From NCBI RefSeq assembly GCF_001723175.1, contig NC_064651.1, positions 3,720,001 through 3,784,000 of the forward strand: DNA of 64,000 bases, in the 5' to 3' direction. Below the pieces are notes generated by a model. That model saw only the letters and a program-made list of their open reading frames with translations, was not told the DNA's origin and made no database searches. Positions 48,139 through 60,477 of this stretch are shown piece by piece. This DNA comes from Penicillium oxalicum (Eukaryota; Ascomycota; Eurotiomycetes; Eurotiales; Aspergillaceae). Position 1 is the stretch's first letter. Each line of letters starts with the position of its first letter. Position numbers and translations under genes: made by a program.

Positions 48139-48150
48139 TTTTGCTTTTTT
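48139..48150 (+). terminator. Pol III terminator of tRNA-Leu
   Basis: T-runs (four, then six thymines) begin seven bases after the tRNA end, as expected for RNA polymerase III termination. Confidence 0.8.
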
Positions 48151-49020
48151 GCTCTTCTTGTCTTGACCTGGATGTCTTGAATCTAGCGGATGCTTTTTGT
48201 CAAAGTTGGTCGAATTGGGCAGAGACGACCCTTGTCCCTGCGTGGACGGACAGTTCGGATTATATTGTTTGGTTCCCTGACTATCTCATGGTTAGTAGGC
48301 TTGAGGTGCCCGCCCGCTCGGCATGCGACGGGACTGGTGGAGCCCAGAGATGATCCAGCCGTGAGAATATATTACTTGGTTGCACCCGACAGCTAGGATA
48401 TGCAATCGGTAGTCAATGGAGTAGGTAATCGCCTAGACAAAAAGAGTGAGGTGTTGGCGGGAATGGAAGCAAGATACCTCGGTCAGATTCATGTAACACA
48501 TAGAACGATACAATAGATGCCATGGGGTCATCTGTCCCACATCCGTCATTGGAAAAGAATCACATACAGAGCGACGCAGCGTATGACGTTTTGCAAGCTC
48601 GCTCAACAATAAGTACAGGTATATGAGATGGTCCAGCCACCCCAGTCACTCTAGGTCACAAATTGATATACCTTCTCGCTGGCGGAATGGTCGCTCAAAT
48701 GACGTACAATACACGTGATCAGGACTGACAGCCGCGGGTCACAGCCGAGATAGCACATCATCGTCGGGGGCGGAGATCGCCTGTAGAGACACTCTTTGCC
48801 TCAGCGGGACTCAACCTTCCTCCCTCCCCCCCTCTCCTATTCACCTTAGCGCATCCTTGGCCCTCATCTATCATAAGAAAGCAACACAGCCGGTGTGAAG
48901 TGCCTCAACCGACAGCATCAGAACCAGAAATATATCTCTCTAGCAGCACTCTACTCTTCAGAGACCCTGTCCGGACCCTTGTTCTCTAATTCCGCCACAG
49001 CCTCGACCACAGACCCTGTC
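48151..49020. other. Intergenic between tRNA-Leu and the RING-CH gene
   Basis: 0.87 kb. The RING-CH frame is open back to 48895 but contains only a GTG there, so this part is read as 5' leader. No other feature. Confidence 0.5.
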
Positions 49021-50520
49021 ATGGAGTCTCTACCGAGTCTCCCAAATACTGGAAGGAGGACGTCTGCCGATGACACTTCCAGCATTAGAGCTATTTCAGA
49101 ACAACCCGCTGCGAACGCCCCAGACCAAATCGAATCCACCGAAGATGAAGAGACTGAAACCGTTATACTCAACAAGACTGCCCCGGCTGCAAGCCCAGCC
49201 GAACAGACAGTCACCCAAACCCCATGCAACTCAGACCCCGTCGACAGCCAAGATGAACCCCGCAAGTGCTGGATTTGCTACACGGACGAGACCGAAGACT
49301 CGCCCCTCAACTCAGAGTGGCGATCACCCTGCCCATGCGCCTTGACGGCCCACGAGGCATGCCTTCTCGACTGGCTCGCAGATATGGAAAACCCTAGCTC
49401 GCGCAAACGGACGGGGACTGGTGCGAAGATGGTCTGCCCGCAATGCAAATCAGAGATTGTGGTGACTCGGCCACGGAGCTACGTTGTCGATGCCTTGCGC
49501 CTGATGGAGCGGATTGCGGGTCGACTGGTCCTTCCTGGCATGGTGTTTACGGTTGCCGGAACAATGTGGGCTGGATGCTGCGCGCATGGCATTTACTCCA
49601 TGTACCTTGTGTTTGGCACAGAGGAGGCGAAGCAGATTCTCGAGGACAGCGTCGATGGCCCGTGGAACCCGGGGATGAACCTCGGGCTACCCCTGATTCC
49701 GCTCGTTCTGATCTTCTCGCGCACTCGCTACGCCGAGGGTCTTTTGCCGGCAATCCCGGTCTTGTTTTTCGCCGCGCACAGCCCAGGGCATGAGCCAAAC
49801 TTTGATCTGTGGCCGCCCACTTCGGCAATGACGTTTGCCGCTCTGCCATACGTGAAGAGCTTCTACGGGGCAATGTATGACCGAATCTTCGGTGGCCTGG
49901 AGAAGAAATGGATTGCTGAAGTTCAGCCCCGGGCGACGGAAGAGGTCATGGACGAAGTACAGCAGCAAGATCAGGCCGAGGGCCTGAATCGGTTTGGTGA
50001 CAACATGAACGGTCAAATATTGATGGAGATTGACCTTGAACTGCAGGTAGGAATGGGAGGCGACGACGAGCCACTAGAGGACCTACCAATTCCAGCTCAC
50101 GATAATCAAAATGGCGCTGACCGTGATGCCCAGGATGGCCAGGCGCAAGGGCAGGATGCTGGCCAAAATAACGGAATGGGCCTTGGACGTCGCCGGAACG
50201 AGATTATTGCAGACACCGGTAGTCTTGCCGACACTATCCTGGGAGCACTGGTGTTCCCCGCCATCTCTGCTTCGATGGGCGGGTTGCTGAAATATGCCCT
50301 GCCCAAGGCGTGGACCACACCCTCCTCTGTGCTTGAGAAGAGCCGACCGAACCTGCTGCAGACTCGCTGGGGCCGCAGTGTTGTTGGTGGCTGCATGTTT
50401 GTGCTCCTCAAGGATGCACTTGTTCTCTACTGCCGCTGGAAGCTCGCACAAACACATCGACGCCGCAAGGTGCAAAATTATGATCGAAGCAAGAAGCAGC
50501 ATCACGGCAGGAGAAGGTGA
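49021..50520 (+). CDS. RING-CH (MARCH-type) membrane E3 ubiquitin ligase
   Basis: Single exon, 499 residues from the first ATG. An acidic, disordered N-terminus precedes a RING-CH finger with Cys/His spacing C83-C86, C104-C106, H111-C114, C139-C142 (the C4HC3 order of MARCH/Doa10 ligases). Several hydrophobic segments follow: about 165-195, 220-250 and 255-275 in the first half, and 415-440 and 460-480 in the second, so it is a multi-pass membrane protein. Between the groups lies an Asp/Gln/Asn-rich loop (QDGQAQGQDAGQNNG). The C-terminus is basic. It is shorter than Doa10 and has a different membrane layout, so substrate and compartment are unknown. RING-CH proteins usually ubiquitinate membrane proteins. 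Confidence 0.85.
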   Translation: MESLPSLPNTGRRTSADDTSSIRAISEQPAANAPDQIESTEDEETETVILNKTAPAASPAEQTVTQTPCNSDPVDSQDEPRKCWICYTDETEDSPLNSEWRSPCPCALTAHEACLLDWLADMENPSSRKRTGTGAKMVCPQCKSEIVVTRPRSYVVDALRLMERIAGRLVLPGMVFTVAGTMWAGCCAHGIYSMYLVFGTEEAKQILEDSVDGPWNPGMNLGLPLIPLVLIFSRTRYAEGLLPAIPVLFFAAHSPGHEPNFDLWPPTSAMTFAALPYVKSFYGAMYDRIFGGLEKKWIAEVQPRATEEVMDEVQQQDQAEGLNRFGDNMNGQILMEIDLELQVGMGGDDEPLEDLPIPAHDNQNGADRDAQDGQAQGQDAGQNNGMGLGRRRNEIIADTGSLADTILGALVFPAISASMGGLLKYALPKAWTTPSSVLEKSRPNLLQTRWGRSVVGGCMFVLLKDALVLYCRWKLAQTHRRRKVQNYDRSKKQHHGRRR

Positions 50521-50993
50521 AAGACTTTGATTATGTTCTTTTTGAATTATTCGTCGCCATTCTCTTTTGTCTGTTTTATTTTGTCATCTTGATGGAAACC
50601 CCCTATGTCTGCATAACTACGGCGTTCTCGAGCGTTCTCTCAAGGTCGGGAGGCAGGACAGTGTAATATCCACTCACGATCAGGATCGACTACCTCCAAA
50701 AATACGAAATCTTGGCCACATAGGCACACAATGTGCGTCAAAGTCGGAGATTGAAGTGTAAATCCCAGTATATATATGTGTAAATATTCCAAAATGAGCT
50801 TGGTTAGAGAATGCCTATCCTATTGTACCTCCGTACAGGTGACATGAAGCGACAAATGTTCCACTCGAGAGTCTCGATGCGAGATAAGCGCGCGGCTAAT
50901 TGAGGGCGGACAACATTCTGCCACCAGGGAATTATTCCCCCATGTATTGATCGCATTACTTTTTGGACCAAGCACCCACCACAGACTCACACC
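50521..50993. other. Intergenic, 0.47 kb
   Basis: 3' flank of the RING-CH gene and promoter of the mL40 gene. Nothing else seen. Confidence 0.5.
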
Positions 50994-51797
50994 ATGCGGC
51001 CTTTATCACCAACTCTTGCCTCTCTCGCAAGAGTCTTTCGCATTCCCATGTCGCTAGCTCCAGTGCGCCCGAGCGCTTCTCGCATGTGCCAGGAAGTCCT
51101 GGCCAAGCGGACACCACAGCCTGGGGCCGTTCTGTCCGCCGTGCAATCCGCGCCATTCTCAACGACTCGCACTCTCGAGGCTCGGAAGAAGCAAGGTCCC
51201 AATGTGGACAAGCGAATCAGTATGTGGCATTCTCTTGTCCCAGATATACAATCAGTCCCCCATCACTCCCCCGCTCTTCTAGCCCACAGCTCCCATCTCT
51301 CTCTCTCTCTCTTCAAACCCCCCAACACCACCACCGTATCTTCCGTGCAGAGTCCCACGAAGATGAAACCCGAAAGAATAAAAGGACACAGAACCTTTGG
51401 GTCTCAATGGCATTGCTAACATGACCGGTTTTCCACCCGCGCACCAGCTCTGATCCGCTACTTCCTTTACCACCCCCTCACACCGCGTCCTCTCCGCTTC
51501 TCTCGCAACCGCTACCTCCGTCACTGGACCATCCACCGTGCTTGGCAATTGTTCCAGGCCAAGCAGCGTCGGGCACACGAGCTCGAGCTGGAGCGCCAGT
51601 ATCAGAGCATGCAGGCTGCCTGTGAGGAGCTTCGGACCGGCGCTGGCGATGGAGGACGGCTATTCCGCAAGTCGATGATCAAGAAGGGTATTTTCACGGA
51701 TATGTTCCCTATCGAGTACGGTCGTATGCAGACTGAGTATCCCTCGGCTGAAGGGTGGAATCATGATTGGAAGCGTCCTGAAAAGAGGGAGCGGTGA
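50994..51797 (+). CDS. MRPL28: Mitochondrial large ribosomal subunit protein mL40
   Basis: Two exons: 50994-51219 and 51448-51797, giving 191 residues; the intron is 228 nt with a TTGCTAACAT branch site. The N-terminus is basic, Ser-rich and without acids (MRPLSPTLASLARVFRIPM), a mitochondrial targeting sequence. The mature part has LIRYFLYHPLTPRPLRFSRN, then a helix HWTIHRAWQLFQAKQRRAHE and LELERQYQSMQAACEEL. The end is TEYPSAEGWNHDWKRP. The helix and the FPIEY...W pattern match the mL40 (yeast Mrpl28) family as I recall it. The genes at 34533 (mL49) and here are both mitoribosomal but not clustered. Confidence 0.82.
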
Positions 51798-52811
51798 TTT
51801 GTCTCTTTTGCTTTGGGGTAGCCTCCCCCCCTCCCCCAATTGCTGCGAGTCTCTCTTTTTTATATACATTCTTGTCTTTTATCTGGGTTCCAGCTCTAGC
51901 TCCAGTCTCCAGCTCCTGGGTTGATGGATCGCCTGTCGATTGACCTGCGTGTTGGGGCATTTTGATATCTCATTTTGGCGCCATGTACAATACGCATTTA
52001 CACAACTTTTTACGCCCATCATTGTCGGACGACGTTCGTTTTCTTTTTCGAGGTATTGTTTTTTTGTGGGATAGGCATAGTCTTCACTGTCGATGCGCTG
52101 TCTGTTCTACGAAGCGTAGGAGTTCTCGACTCGGTCCCTTGCTCAATTATACTGACGCATGTTGTTTCGTGTCAATGCATGACCAGGGCTTGTGGAACAA
52201 GGAAAGAGCCTTTTTTTGGGAACTGGTTCCGCGAGAAGATGAAGGATTGCGCTGTTCACGATCAACCGATAGCACGAACAGCCAAAAAGAAATCTGGATC
52301 ATAGCTTTAGAAACGACAAGCGAAGAAGGAATGTTGTCAAGGAATGAGCTCGCCATGAATGCACTTCGGGGCAGGAAAAGGGTAATAAAGGAAGGGAATC
52401 CGGAGGTGCACGTGCATGAGAGATAATGAAACCCGAGAAAGGAAAGGAGTGAATGGAAAGACGAGGGAATCGGACTTGTCAACGGTCCCCACCAGAATAG
52501 GTCAGGCCAAAAAGCGAAGAGTGAACAGTCAAAAAAAAGGATCGCGGATCATCATGCTCGAACCGATTGACCCAAGACTTGCACACAAAAAACCTCCCAA
52601 ACGCCAATGATGCAAAATACAGGAACCGATACCACAAACAGGAAGGGGAAAAGAAGACGACCAAATCAACTAGAAGTGCCGATCTGACGCAAAGGGCGCG
52701 TTGACTCGCCAGGCATCGCATGCAGGAGACATCCATGTCAAGGAAGAAATCGAACGCTCGACAGTGAATCGGCTGTTGCATACTTCATTCCGTGGCAGGC
52801 CTTCCAGCCCC
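51798..52811. other. Convergent intergenic region, 1.0 kb
   Basis: 3' flanks of mL40 (+) and RHO2 (-). No gene supported. Confidence 0.5.
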
Positions 52812-53922
52812 TTATAGAACAATACAGCAGGAGCTTTTACGCTTGTCGAACGAGAGCAGTGCCGCTCGAGTCGCCGCCTCGAAGACATCGTCCACACCCT
52901 CGCCCGTCAAGGAGGAACACTCGAGGTATTTGCGCGCACCGACTTGCGCCCCCGTCTCGGTACCCTCTTTGGATGTCACAAACTTGAGAGACTTTTTGCG
53001 CATTTCTTCGATGGCTAACGGATCTTCGCGGAGATCTTTCTTGAGGCCGACGAGAATGATGGGTACACCGGGGCACCGTTCGTTGGCCTCTTCGATCCAC
53101 TGTGAAGGCAAATGGGAGTCAGTGATCTGGCTGTGATCTCTTCGGGTCCTCGTCGGTACGCAGAGCAAATCATCCAACGCACCTTGTGCTTCACGTTCTC
53201 CAACGAATCTGGCGAATCGACCGCGAATCCGATCAAGAGCACGTGTGCTTTGGAATATGCAAGCGGTCGCAAGCGCTCATAATCTTCTTGACCTGCCGTA
53301 TCCCAAAGGGCCAACTGCACCGATCGGCCATCAACGCGGCAGTCGGTCACGTAATTCTCAAACACCGTAGGCACCTAAGAGGAATAGTGGGTTGATTAGA
53401 GGAGTCGTCCGGAGAGAATGGCCTCGAAAGGAGGGGGGGGGCATTGGATTCGACTAACATAATGCTGCAAGATCCCATTTTACATTAGCAATCCGTCGAC
53501 TGTCTTTCCTGCCGTTGAAGCCGAACACTCACCGTGGGAAAGTAACCTAGTGTGAACACGCTCAAAAGACTGGTCTTTCCACAGGCACCGTCGCCAATGA
53601 TCACGAGTTTCCTGTTTGATGCGAATCCGATCAGTGTGTGAACCGGGCCATGCGACCAGGCCAAATGCGATCATTTCCGAGCTCGCGACACCCGTCGGGG
53701 ACGTAGGGTGAGTCCAGCGATGCCCCCGCCATGCTGCCTACCACACAGTACACAAGCAGTTGGAGGAAGAGGAGGGAGAAGAAGACGAAGAAGGAGAGGA
53801 AGGAGAATCGGGAGGAGGGGGAGAAGGCGCACTCCAGAAAGAGCCGCAAAGAGCCATCAGGGACGATCGGGGCGGATGGGTGCATACCTCCTCATCACAT
53901 TGTCATTTTGTTGTTGGGCCAT
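52812..53922 (-). CDS. RHO2: Rho-family GTPase Rho2, with a 6-nt exon
   Basis: Membrane-bound small GTPase acting in cell-wall integrity and polarity. Five exons: 53922-53888, 53611-53533, 53464-53459, 53374-53183 and 53099-52812; 199 residues. G1 GDGACGKT (18-25), switch [11 protein letters not shown] (40-49), G3 DTAGQE, a Rho insert ([11 protein letters not shown]) and CAAX box CIVL. The X = Leu predicts geranylgeranylation, and the Cys before it may be palmitoylated. [20 protein letters not shown] and KSSCCIVL fit Rho2 better than Rho1. Without the 6-nt exon (His-Tyr, residues 39-40) the switch I region would lack the Tyr preceding VPTVFENY. Its donor is GTTAGT and its acceptor TTGCAG. Confidence 0.93.
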
Positions 53923-56656
53923 GGTTCGTGGTGAGAGATGGCCGGGTCTAGATAACTTGCTATGATCGAAGGAAGCTGGCAAGTGGATCAAGAAGGGCGA
54001 TCACCAACTCGTAAATGGGGAGGAAAGTGAGAGATCTTGAGTTGGGTTTGCGGGAACTTTAGGAGCCAAGATCGCGACACGGGCGTAAGCAGGGGGAGGG
54101 GGATGTGGGTGTCCGCTAGTGAAGGTGGGTGGTGGAGGGAAGAGAGAAAAGACACGAGAAGGAAATCCAGGTCTAGCCTTGACGGGCTGTGTCACCTCAG
54201 GATAAAGATCTAGCCAATTGAACGAGTGGGAGAGGGATGCTTGATCGAACTCGTCGATAGATGAGTTCAAACTTTCTGCGTGTCGAGCAGATTCGAAAGG
54301 CGACAAGGGAGGCCTGAAGGTGCCCACCACAACAGTGACGGAAGGGAATGGGGAAAGGGTGGACTCCACGCTGGGAACCGATAAGTGAAGATGGTCAAAA
54401 ATCCAGGGTGATTTGGCCGGCGACTGAGAATGGCCGAGGGAGGAGAGACGGATGCTAGGAAAGACAGAAAGAAAGAAAAAGAAAGAAAAGAAAACAGAGA
54501 TCGTCTCTTGCGAACCTTTCTGGACCGTTGGAGAAAAGGCTGAGGGAGAGGAGTCACTGGGAGGAGGCTAAAAGTAGAACAGTGGGGGGAGAAGAAGAGG
54601 CATCGTGCGGGTGAGACTACAGATGGAAACGGGACGAGGCCCAGACGCGATCTTCACGATGAAACTGAGAAGCTCCACCGTGACACGAAATGAAGCGGAT
54701 GCCGGGCCGAATTCTCGGGTGTTTCTTTCTGGCATGGGCTCGGAAGAGGATCCCTGGACAGCTTGATCGGGAGGGTTTATACAGAGGCGGAGCTTCAGAT
54801 GATGATGACGATGATCCAAGTATGCATTGTTTATGATAAGAAATCCCTGTGGAAGTAGTACTGGAAATGGCCACGTATAAAATGCTCTTTTCGATTCGGA
54901 ATGGATGACTGCTTCAGTACACTCCGGCCGCATGGCTTCGGGGTCAGTGCTCGAGCTTCCTCCCGAGGTACCCGATGTTCTTTTCAGCCATCACGTCTCT
55001 CTCTCTCAGGCTGTGTGGTGTCTTGTACTCATGGTCCGTAGAGGCTACCAAGTACAACCCTGAGGTACCTAGTGAGCAGACAGTACATACTACTGGTAGT
55101 ACTGTAGCAGGTACTACTACTACTACTTCTCGGGAGCTTTAACCAAGCATCTTGTCGATCCAGAAACTGATCGGATGCTTGGCAACACAAACAAATCAAC
55201 ACCTGCAGGATCATAGGATGGGTGGATCAAGGTTGCTCGAAACCTCGTCTTCGAGATTATTCTCTTCTGGAAGGATCGCGCGACGAGCTCCACCAAATTG
55301 TCCTTTTTCTCTCCGAACAGGCATCTCATTTCTACTCGACTCAAGCAGATGAACCAGGACGATGTAGTAGGTACCCTACTTTATATCTACTATAGCTATT
55401 AGCACCGGACTTAGTAGCATGTAGCCATGTACAGGATATTTATGGTGTGCAGCCTGACTGTACATGATAGTAGTTGTTTGCTTGTACGAGGTGGAGTCAT
55501 ATACAGATGTACAAAAATGGTAGTAGATGACCACTTTTTGGAACTATCGACACTGAAATAGAGTACCCGTATAAGATAGCAGCAGAATGTATGATAGACC
55601 ACTAGTACGGTAGCACATCAGCTCATCCCAGTGCGAGGAACAGCGGGAGCTTCATCTCATTCATTGGTGCAAGACTCGTGACCGTCCACTTGGAGGTCTG
55701 ATCTGGGCTGACGTTTGTGCTGGCCATGTTTCACCCACCGGTGGAGCCCATTTCTAACGGCACCTAACGCGGACTCGATGAAAGGTCACATGATACTCCG
55801 GCAGCCACATCCCCGGCCACAATCGGCAGAATCCACCTAAGCGGTGTCTTCAAGGTCACGTGAAAACAGATGCATCGGCCGGTCCATCCATGAGCCTTCT
55901 GGTGTCATGATCGAGCGAGCGAATGAGAGACCCAAGCTGGAACCTGGCCAACTCTATTCCTGCTTTCCCAACGGAGATCGCCCTCGTCTTTCACCCGTTT
56001 CTTTGTTCAAGTGTGGTGCCTGACTGATCAGGCACAAGCCTCGCTTGCGGCGGCTATCCCGTTGCGGCGGCACGACAACCAGCCAGAACGCAGGAAAGCC
56101 CAGTGCCTCATCCATCACCCGCCGACCGATCTTGCAACCGCCCAGACCGGACACACTCTCAAGACTCGAGGATAGCACCGGTCAAGGAGATCCCTTTCTC
56201 GGGGTGATTGATTATATCGTCAGGAGGCAGTCCTGCCATTGGCGACCATCGCATCGCCCGTCAACAAAGCACAGCTGACCCGCCGGAATTCATTGGCCTT
56301 TCACCCCTCTCTTTGAGCCTGATTCCCGCACCTTCCCCTCCCGTTTGCTGCGAAAGAAGTCCCCCTCACGACCAGCTCACAAAGGGCGCGACGCCAACTG
56401 CGTGTCCCTCGTCGGGGGTTTCTGACTGGTGGCGTTGGTACATCCTGGATTGAATCGGAGCTTTGTTGGTAGGTTTCTTGGGCTTTCCCGCTCTCCGCTT
56501 TTGTCCTGCATTGACCGACTTGGGTCGGTCTCTCACACCGGACGCTTCCCCTCTCCAGCTCTCCAGCTCTCCGCTTCCCAACTCCTCTTCTGATCTTATT
56601 GTGCTGCGTGTGACCCAGATCGCTGCCAAGGCAGTTGTTCATAGCTCCTCAGCACC
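53923..56656. other. Divergent intergenic region RHO2 / NST1, 2.7 kb
   Basis: Upstream regions of two regulatory genes. Holds purine- and pyrimidine-rich tracts (54460-54600), a TAC/ACT-rich repetitive stretch (about 55070-55130) and a TA-rich area near 55360-55600. No coding sequence or RNA recognised. Confidence 0.45.
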
Positions 56657-59600
56657 ATGGCGGCCCACACGTCGACGAATCCAGCAACATCCAACTCAAA
56701 CGGCGATGCGCGGGGACCGTCGAGCACTTCGACCGTGGGAAACATGCCCGTACCGATTGCAAGCGCAAATGTGAATCGCAAGAAACAGAAACGGCGGCAG
56801 AAACAGGCTGCTCGCCTCGCAGCAGGGTCGCCCGAAGCTCACACCGCAGACCAGGCATCGGACCGGCTGGATGACCATCACTCCCATGAAGAGAGCGCCG
56901 AGCACGCCGAGCACGAGCATCCCGCAAACCTCAACGGTGACGGCCACGACAGTCACGAGGGACATGGCGAATCAGGGACCCAATATGATCCTAACGGACC
57001 TTCACCGGCGAATGATCTAGCCGACCATCTAGACCACCCCGACCACAAGCCAAAGAAGAAAAGGAACAAAAAGAGCCGATCTGGATCTCATGCTCACCAG
57101 GATGGTAGCTCTACACCTCTCTCCACCCCTTCCGCAACCTATTCCCATTCACACCAGCATCTGCATTCACATCCGCACTCGTTACCCTACAGCCATCGCT
57201 TCCCGGCCAGGTCGAGCAAAGAAAGCAGCATCTGGAACCAGTCGTCCCTGGAAGAGCGGGAGAACATTCGCACTTTCTGGTTCGAACTGGGTGAGGAAGA
57301 GCGTCGCCAACTCGTCAAGGTGGAAAAAGATGCTGTCCTGAAGAAGATGAAGGAACAACAGAAGCATTCTTGCAGCTGCACCGTCTGTGGCCGAAAGCGC
57401 ACCGCAATCGAGGAAGAGCTGGAGGTGTTGTACGACGCTTACTACGAGGAGTTGGAACAATACGCCAATAACAATCAAGGCTCCTTCGACGAGGGTGCTC
57501 CCATAATCCCTCCGCCCCGACTTTATCAACCGCCCCTTCGATCGCCCGGTCAACATACCCGCACACATGGTCAATACCACCCGTCACGCGGCCGTGTCCA
57601 AGAACTGCCTGATGATGAGGAAGAGGACTTTGAAGACGACTATGACGACGAAGACGAGGAGGACGAAGAAGAAGATGACGAGCTGTACAGCGACGAGGAG
57701 TATGAGGACGATGAAGCGCGTGCCGCTCGCGCCGATTTCTTCGCCTTTGGAAACAGCTTAACAGTCAAAGGTCCGTTGTACAGATCCCCTCCCCTCTTCG
57801 CGAGCCCAAGAACCAGCAAGAACTAACGGTGCCACAACTGCAGACGGTATTCTGACGGTGGCTGATGATCTACTCAAAAATGATGGAAAACATTTCATCG
57901 ATATGATGGAACAATTGGCCGAACGTCGAATGCAAAGAGAAGAAGACACGCAGTACAATATTGCCGCTGCTCATCAATCCTTCCATGCTGGTCACAATCA
58001 CGGTCCGCTTGACGACGAAGAGTATGATGACGAGGAGGATGAGGATTATGACAGTCAAGAAGAGGAGGAATTTGATGAAGATGAGATGGTTCGTCGATAA
58101 TCTGGGACACGACGCTATGCTTCTATTGATACTAACCTGTCTAAATCAGGATGCAATGACCGAAGAACAGCGAATGCAGGAAGGGCGGCGAATGTTCCAG
58201 ATCTTTGCGGCACGAATGTTTGAGCAGCGAGTGATGACGGCATATCGAGAAAAGGTTGCGGAGCAACGGCAGAAACAGCTGATAGAGGAACTCTTGGAGG
58301 AGGAAAACCGGAACGAGCAACGGAATGCGAAGAAGGCGCGTGAAGCGCAGAAGAAGAAGGACAAGAAGCGGCTGCAGAAACAAGCCAAGGAGGAAGAAAA
58401 AGCCCGCCGCGAGGCAGAAAGGGCAGCCGAGGAGGCTGCTGCGAAGGCTGCCCACGAGAAGAAGCTGGAGGAGCAGCGCATCAAGCGCGAGGAGCAGCGC
58501 AAGAAACGGGAGGCTGAACGCAAAGCGCAAGAGGATGAGCGTGCTCGAAAGGAGGCTGAGAAGCAACGTCGAGCCAGAGAGGAGCGCGAGCGACAGGCCG
58601 AAGCAGAGCGCAAGCAGCGCGAGCAAAAAGAGGAGAAAAAGAGACGTGATGAAGCGAAGCGCAAAGAAAAGGAGGAGCGAGAGAAAAAGGCCAAGGAAGA
58701 GCAAGAGCGCAAGTCGCGGGAGCAGCAAGCGAACAGAGATCGTGAGGTCGCTTCGCGGGCAGAGCACGCGGCGAAGCCCTATATGCAAACGAAGCCCCTT
58801 TCGCATGTGGGATCTATTCCTTTGCCGTCCGCGTTCCAGGCGCAGGCAATTCCGAACTCGTTCCAATCACCACGTTACTCAGCGGCTACTCCTATCGCAC
58901 CCAGTTCTTCAACGCCAGGCAGGCCTCGTCAACCATCCCAGCAAGGCTCACATTCTTCATCTCCTCATTCACAGACGACAAGCTCCGAATTCCCCTTCCA
59001 ACCATCAATCTCTCCACGGTCTCTGGCGCAGTCACAGTCAGGTGTGCCAGGCCTCGGTCGCCCTGTGCAGCAGCAGCAGCAGCAACACCAACCTCACTTG
59101 CACCATCCCCAACCATCCGCTCCCTTATCGCCTCTCGGTCGCAGCAATCCTCCCGGGTTTACCGGCCTCGGCGGCCTGCCTGGAAACCCCCCTGGCCTTC
59201 CCGGAATGGGAGGTCGGCCTCTGCACGCAACAGAGATGCCGTTGTATTCCCCGAGTACGGCAGCTATGAGTCCCCTTCGGGGATTTGGGGCTTCAGGAAG
59301 TATTCCTCCTCCTCCCGGGATCAATGGAATTCGCTCCATTCCCTCCGGCCGAGGACTCCCGCTTACTGAAAATAGCCATGGAATGCCCTTTGTGGGCCAT
59401 CATGGCTTGACTGGACCGTTCGCGATGCAGCAACCCGGACTGCCAAAGACTCACTCCAGACAGCTGTCTGCCTCTTTTGAGCGATCTCCGCTGGAAACTG
59501 GCACCCAGCCCTTCCCCATCTCTCGGCCAAGCGCCCTGAAGCGCCCCCCCAGCGTTGCTCATGACCATCATGGTCATGGTCATCCGCAACCCCGTCGCGA

Positions 59601-60477
59601 CATTGACGATCTAAGTACGCAGCTGGGCAGCAGCGCCTTACTCGATGACACAGATCTCCCGTTCTCCTCGAACTTATCACAGTCGTTGCCTGGCGCCCCT
59701 GCTCCCGGCCCTTTCGCGTCACCCGCGAGAGCGAGTTTCCAAGGGTCGTTGTTCGCGGATCCTCTCGGTAAGATCACCAGCTCGACTCCCCGTATGATCA
59801 GATACTAACCGACATCTTTCGTAGGAGCTAAGCATGTTCCCTTTGCCGGAGGTTCGAGCTGGGCCGCTCCGGCGCCCTTTGGAGGACCAGCTTTCCCCGC
59901 CGCCTCCACCTGGGGAGCCACAACCGGTAGGTCGATTTCCAAGAGTGCAGGTTTAAACCATGAGTGTCCGCTGATCAGAAGCATAGGAACTGGTTGGTCG
60001 CATAACGCATTCGCCTCCAGTGGTCATCATCGACCACACACCTCTCGACCTGTCACTGTCCGTCTCTTAGCAATTCAGGCGTGCAAGTACTTGAACACTT
60101 TGAGCCCTCGGATGGGGTCTGATGGGTACCACGATGTGAATCTCGTCCTCGACCAAGCTGAACAACTACGATCGCCTAGCGAGCCCGCCATCTCTCTCGA
60201 CGAAATGCTGGAGATTTGTGACACCGAAGGCAATTCGCACAATGGTGGCGGCTCTTTCTTTATCAAGAAGGGGGAGAAAGGGCAACTCGTCAAATTCGAG
60301 CCCGACACGAACAGCGCGGTCGGTGGACATCGAGGCAGCATCGTCCCCGGTGACATCGGTAGCCCGGTCCCTGCGCACAGTCATCCTGCTGTCTTTGGCG
60401 GGTTTGGCACACATGCGCCACCAGTCCTACGACAATACTCTTCACCCGCCGCCGGACTATTTGGCGGATCCTCTTAA
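56657..60477 (+). CDS. nst1: Stress response protein Nst1
   Basis: Nst1-family protein; the yeast member is linked to salt tolerance and mRNA processing factors. Five exons: 56657-57770, 57844-58088, 58150-59767, 59825-59926 and 59987-60477; 1189 residues, normal for filamentous fungi. Order: [14 protein letters not shown] near the start, a His/Asp-rich region, the conserved core [20 protein letters not shown] with [10 protein letters not shown], an acidic stretch and [20 protein letters not shown] across intron 1. Then come a long Lys/Glu/Arg coiled coil (from about residue 490), a Pro/Gln-rich tail, and the conserved C-terminus [20 protein letters not shown] and [15 protein letters not shown]. 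Intron 1 has the unusual donor GTCCGT. The frame is intact throughout. Confidence 0.94.

Noticed and set aside
54001..54369. 122-codon minus-strand frame upstream of RHO2
   Set aside because: Begins at GTG, is Pro/Ser-rich and lies in the expected RHO2 leader/promoter.
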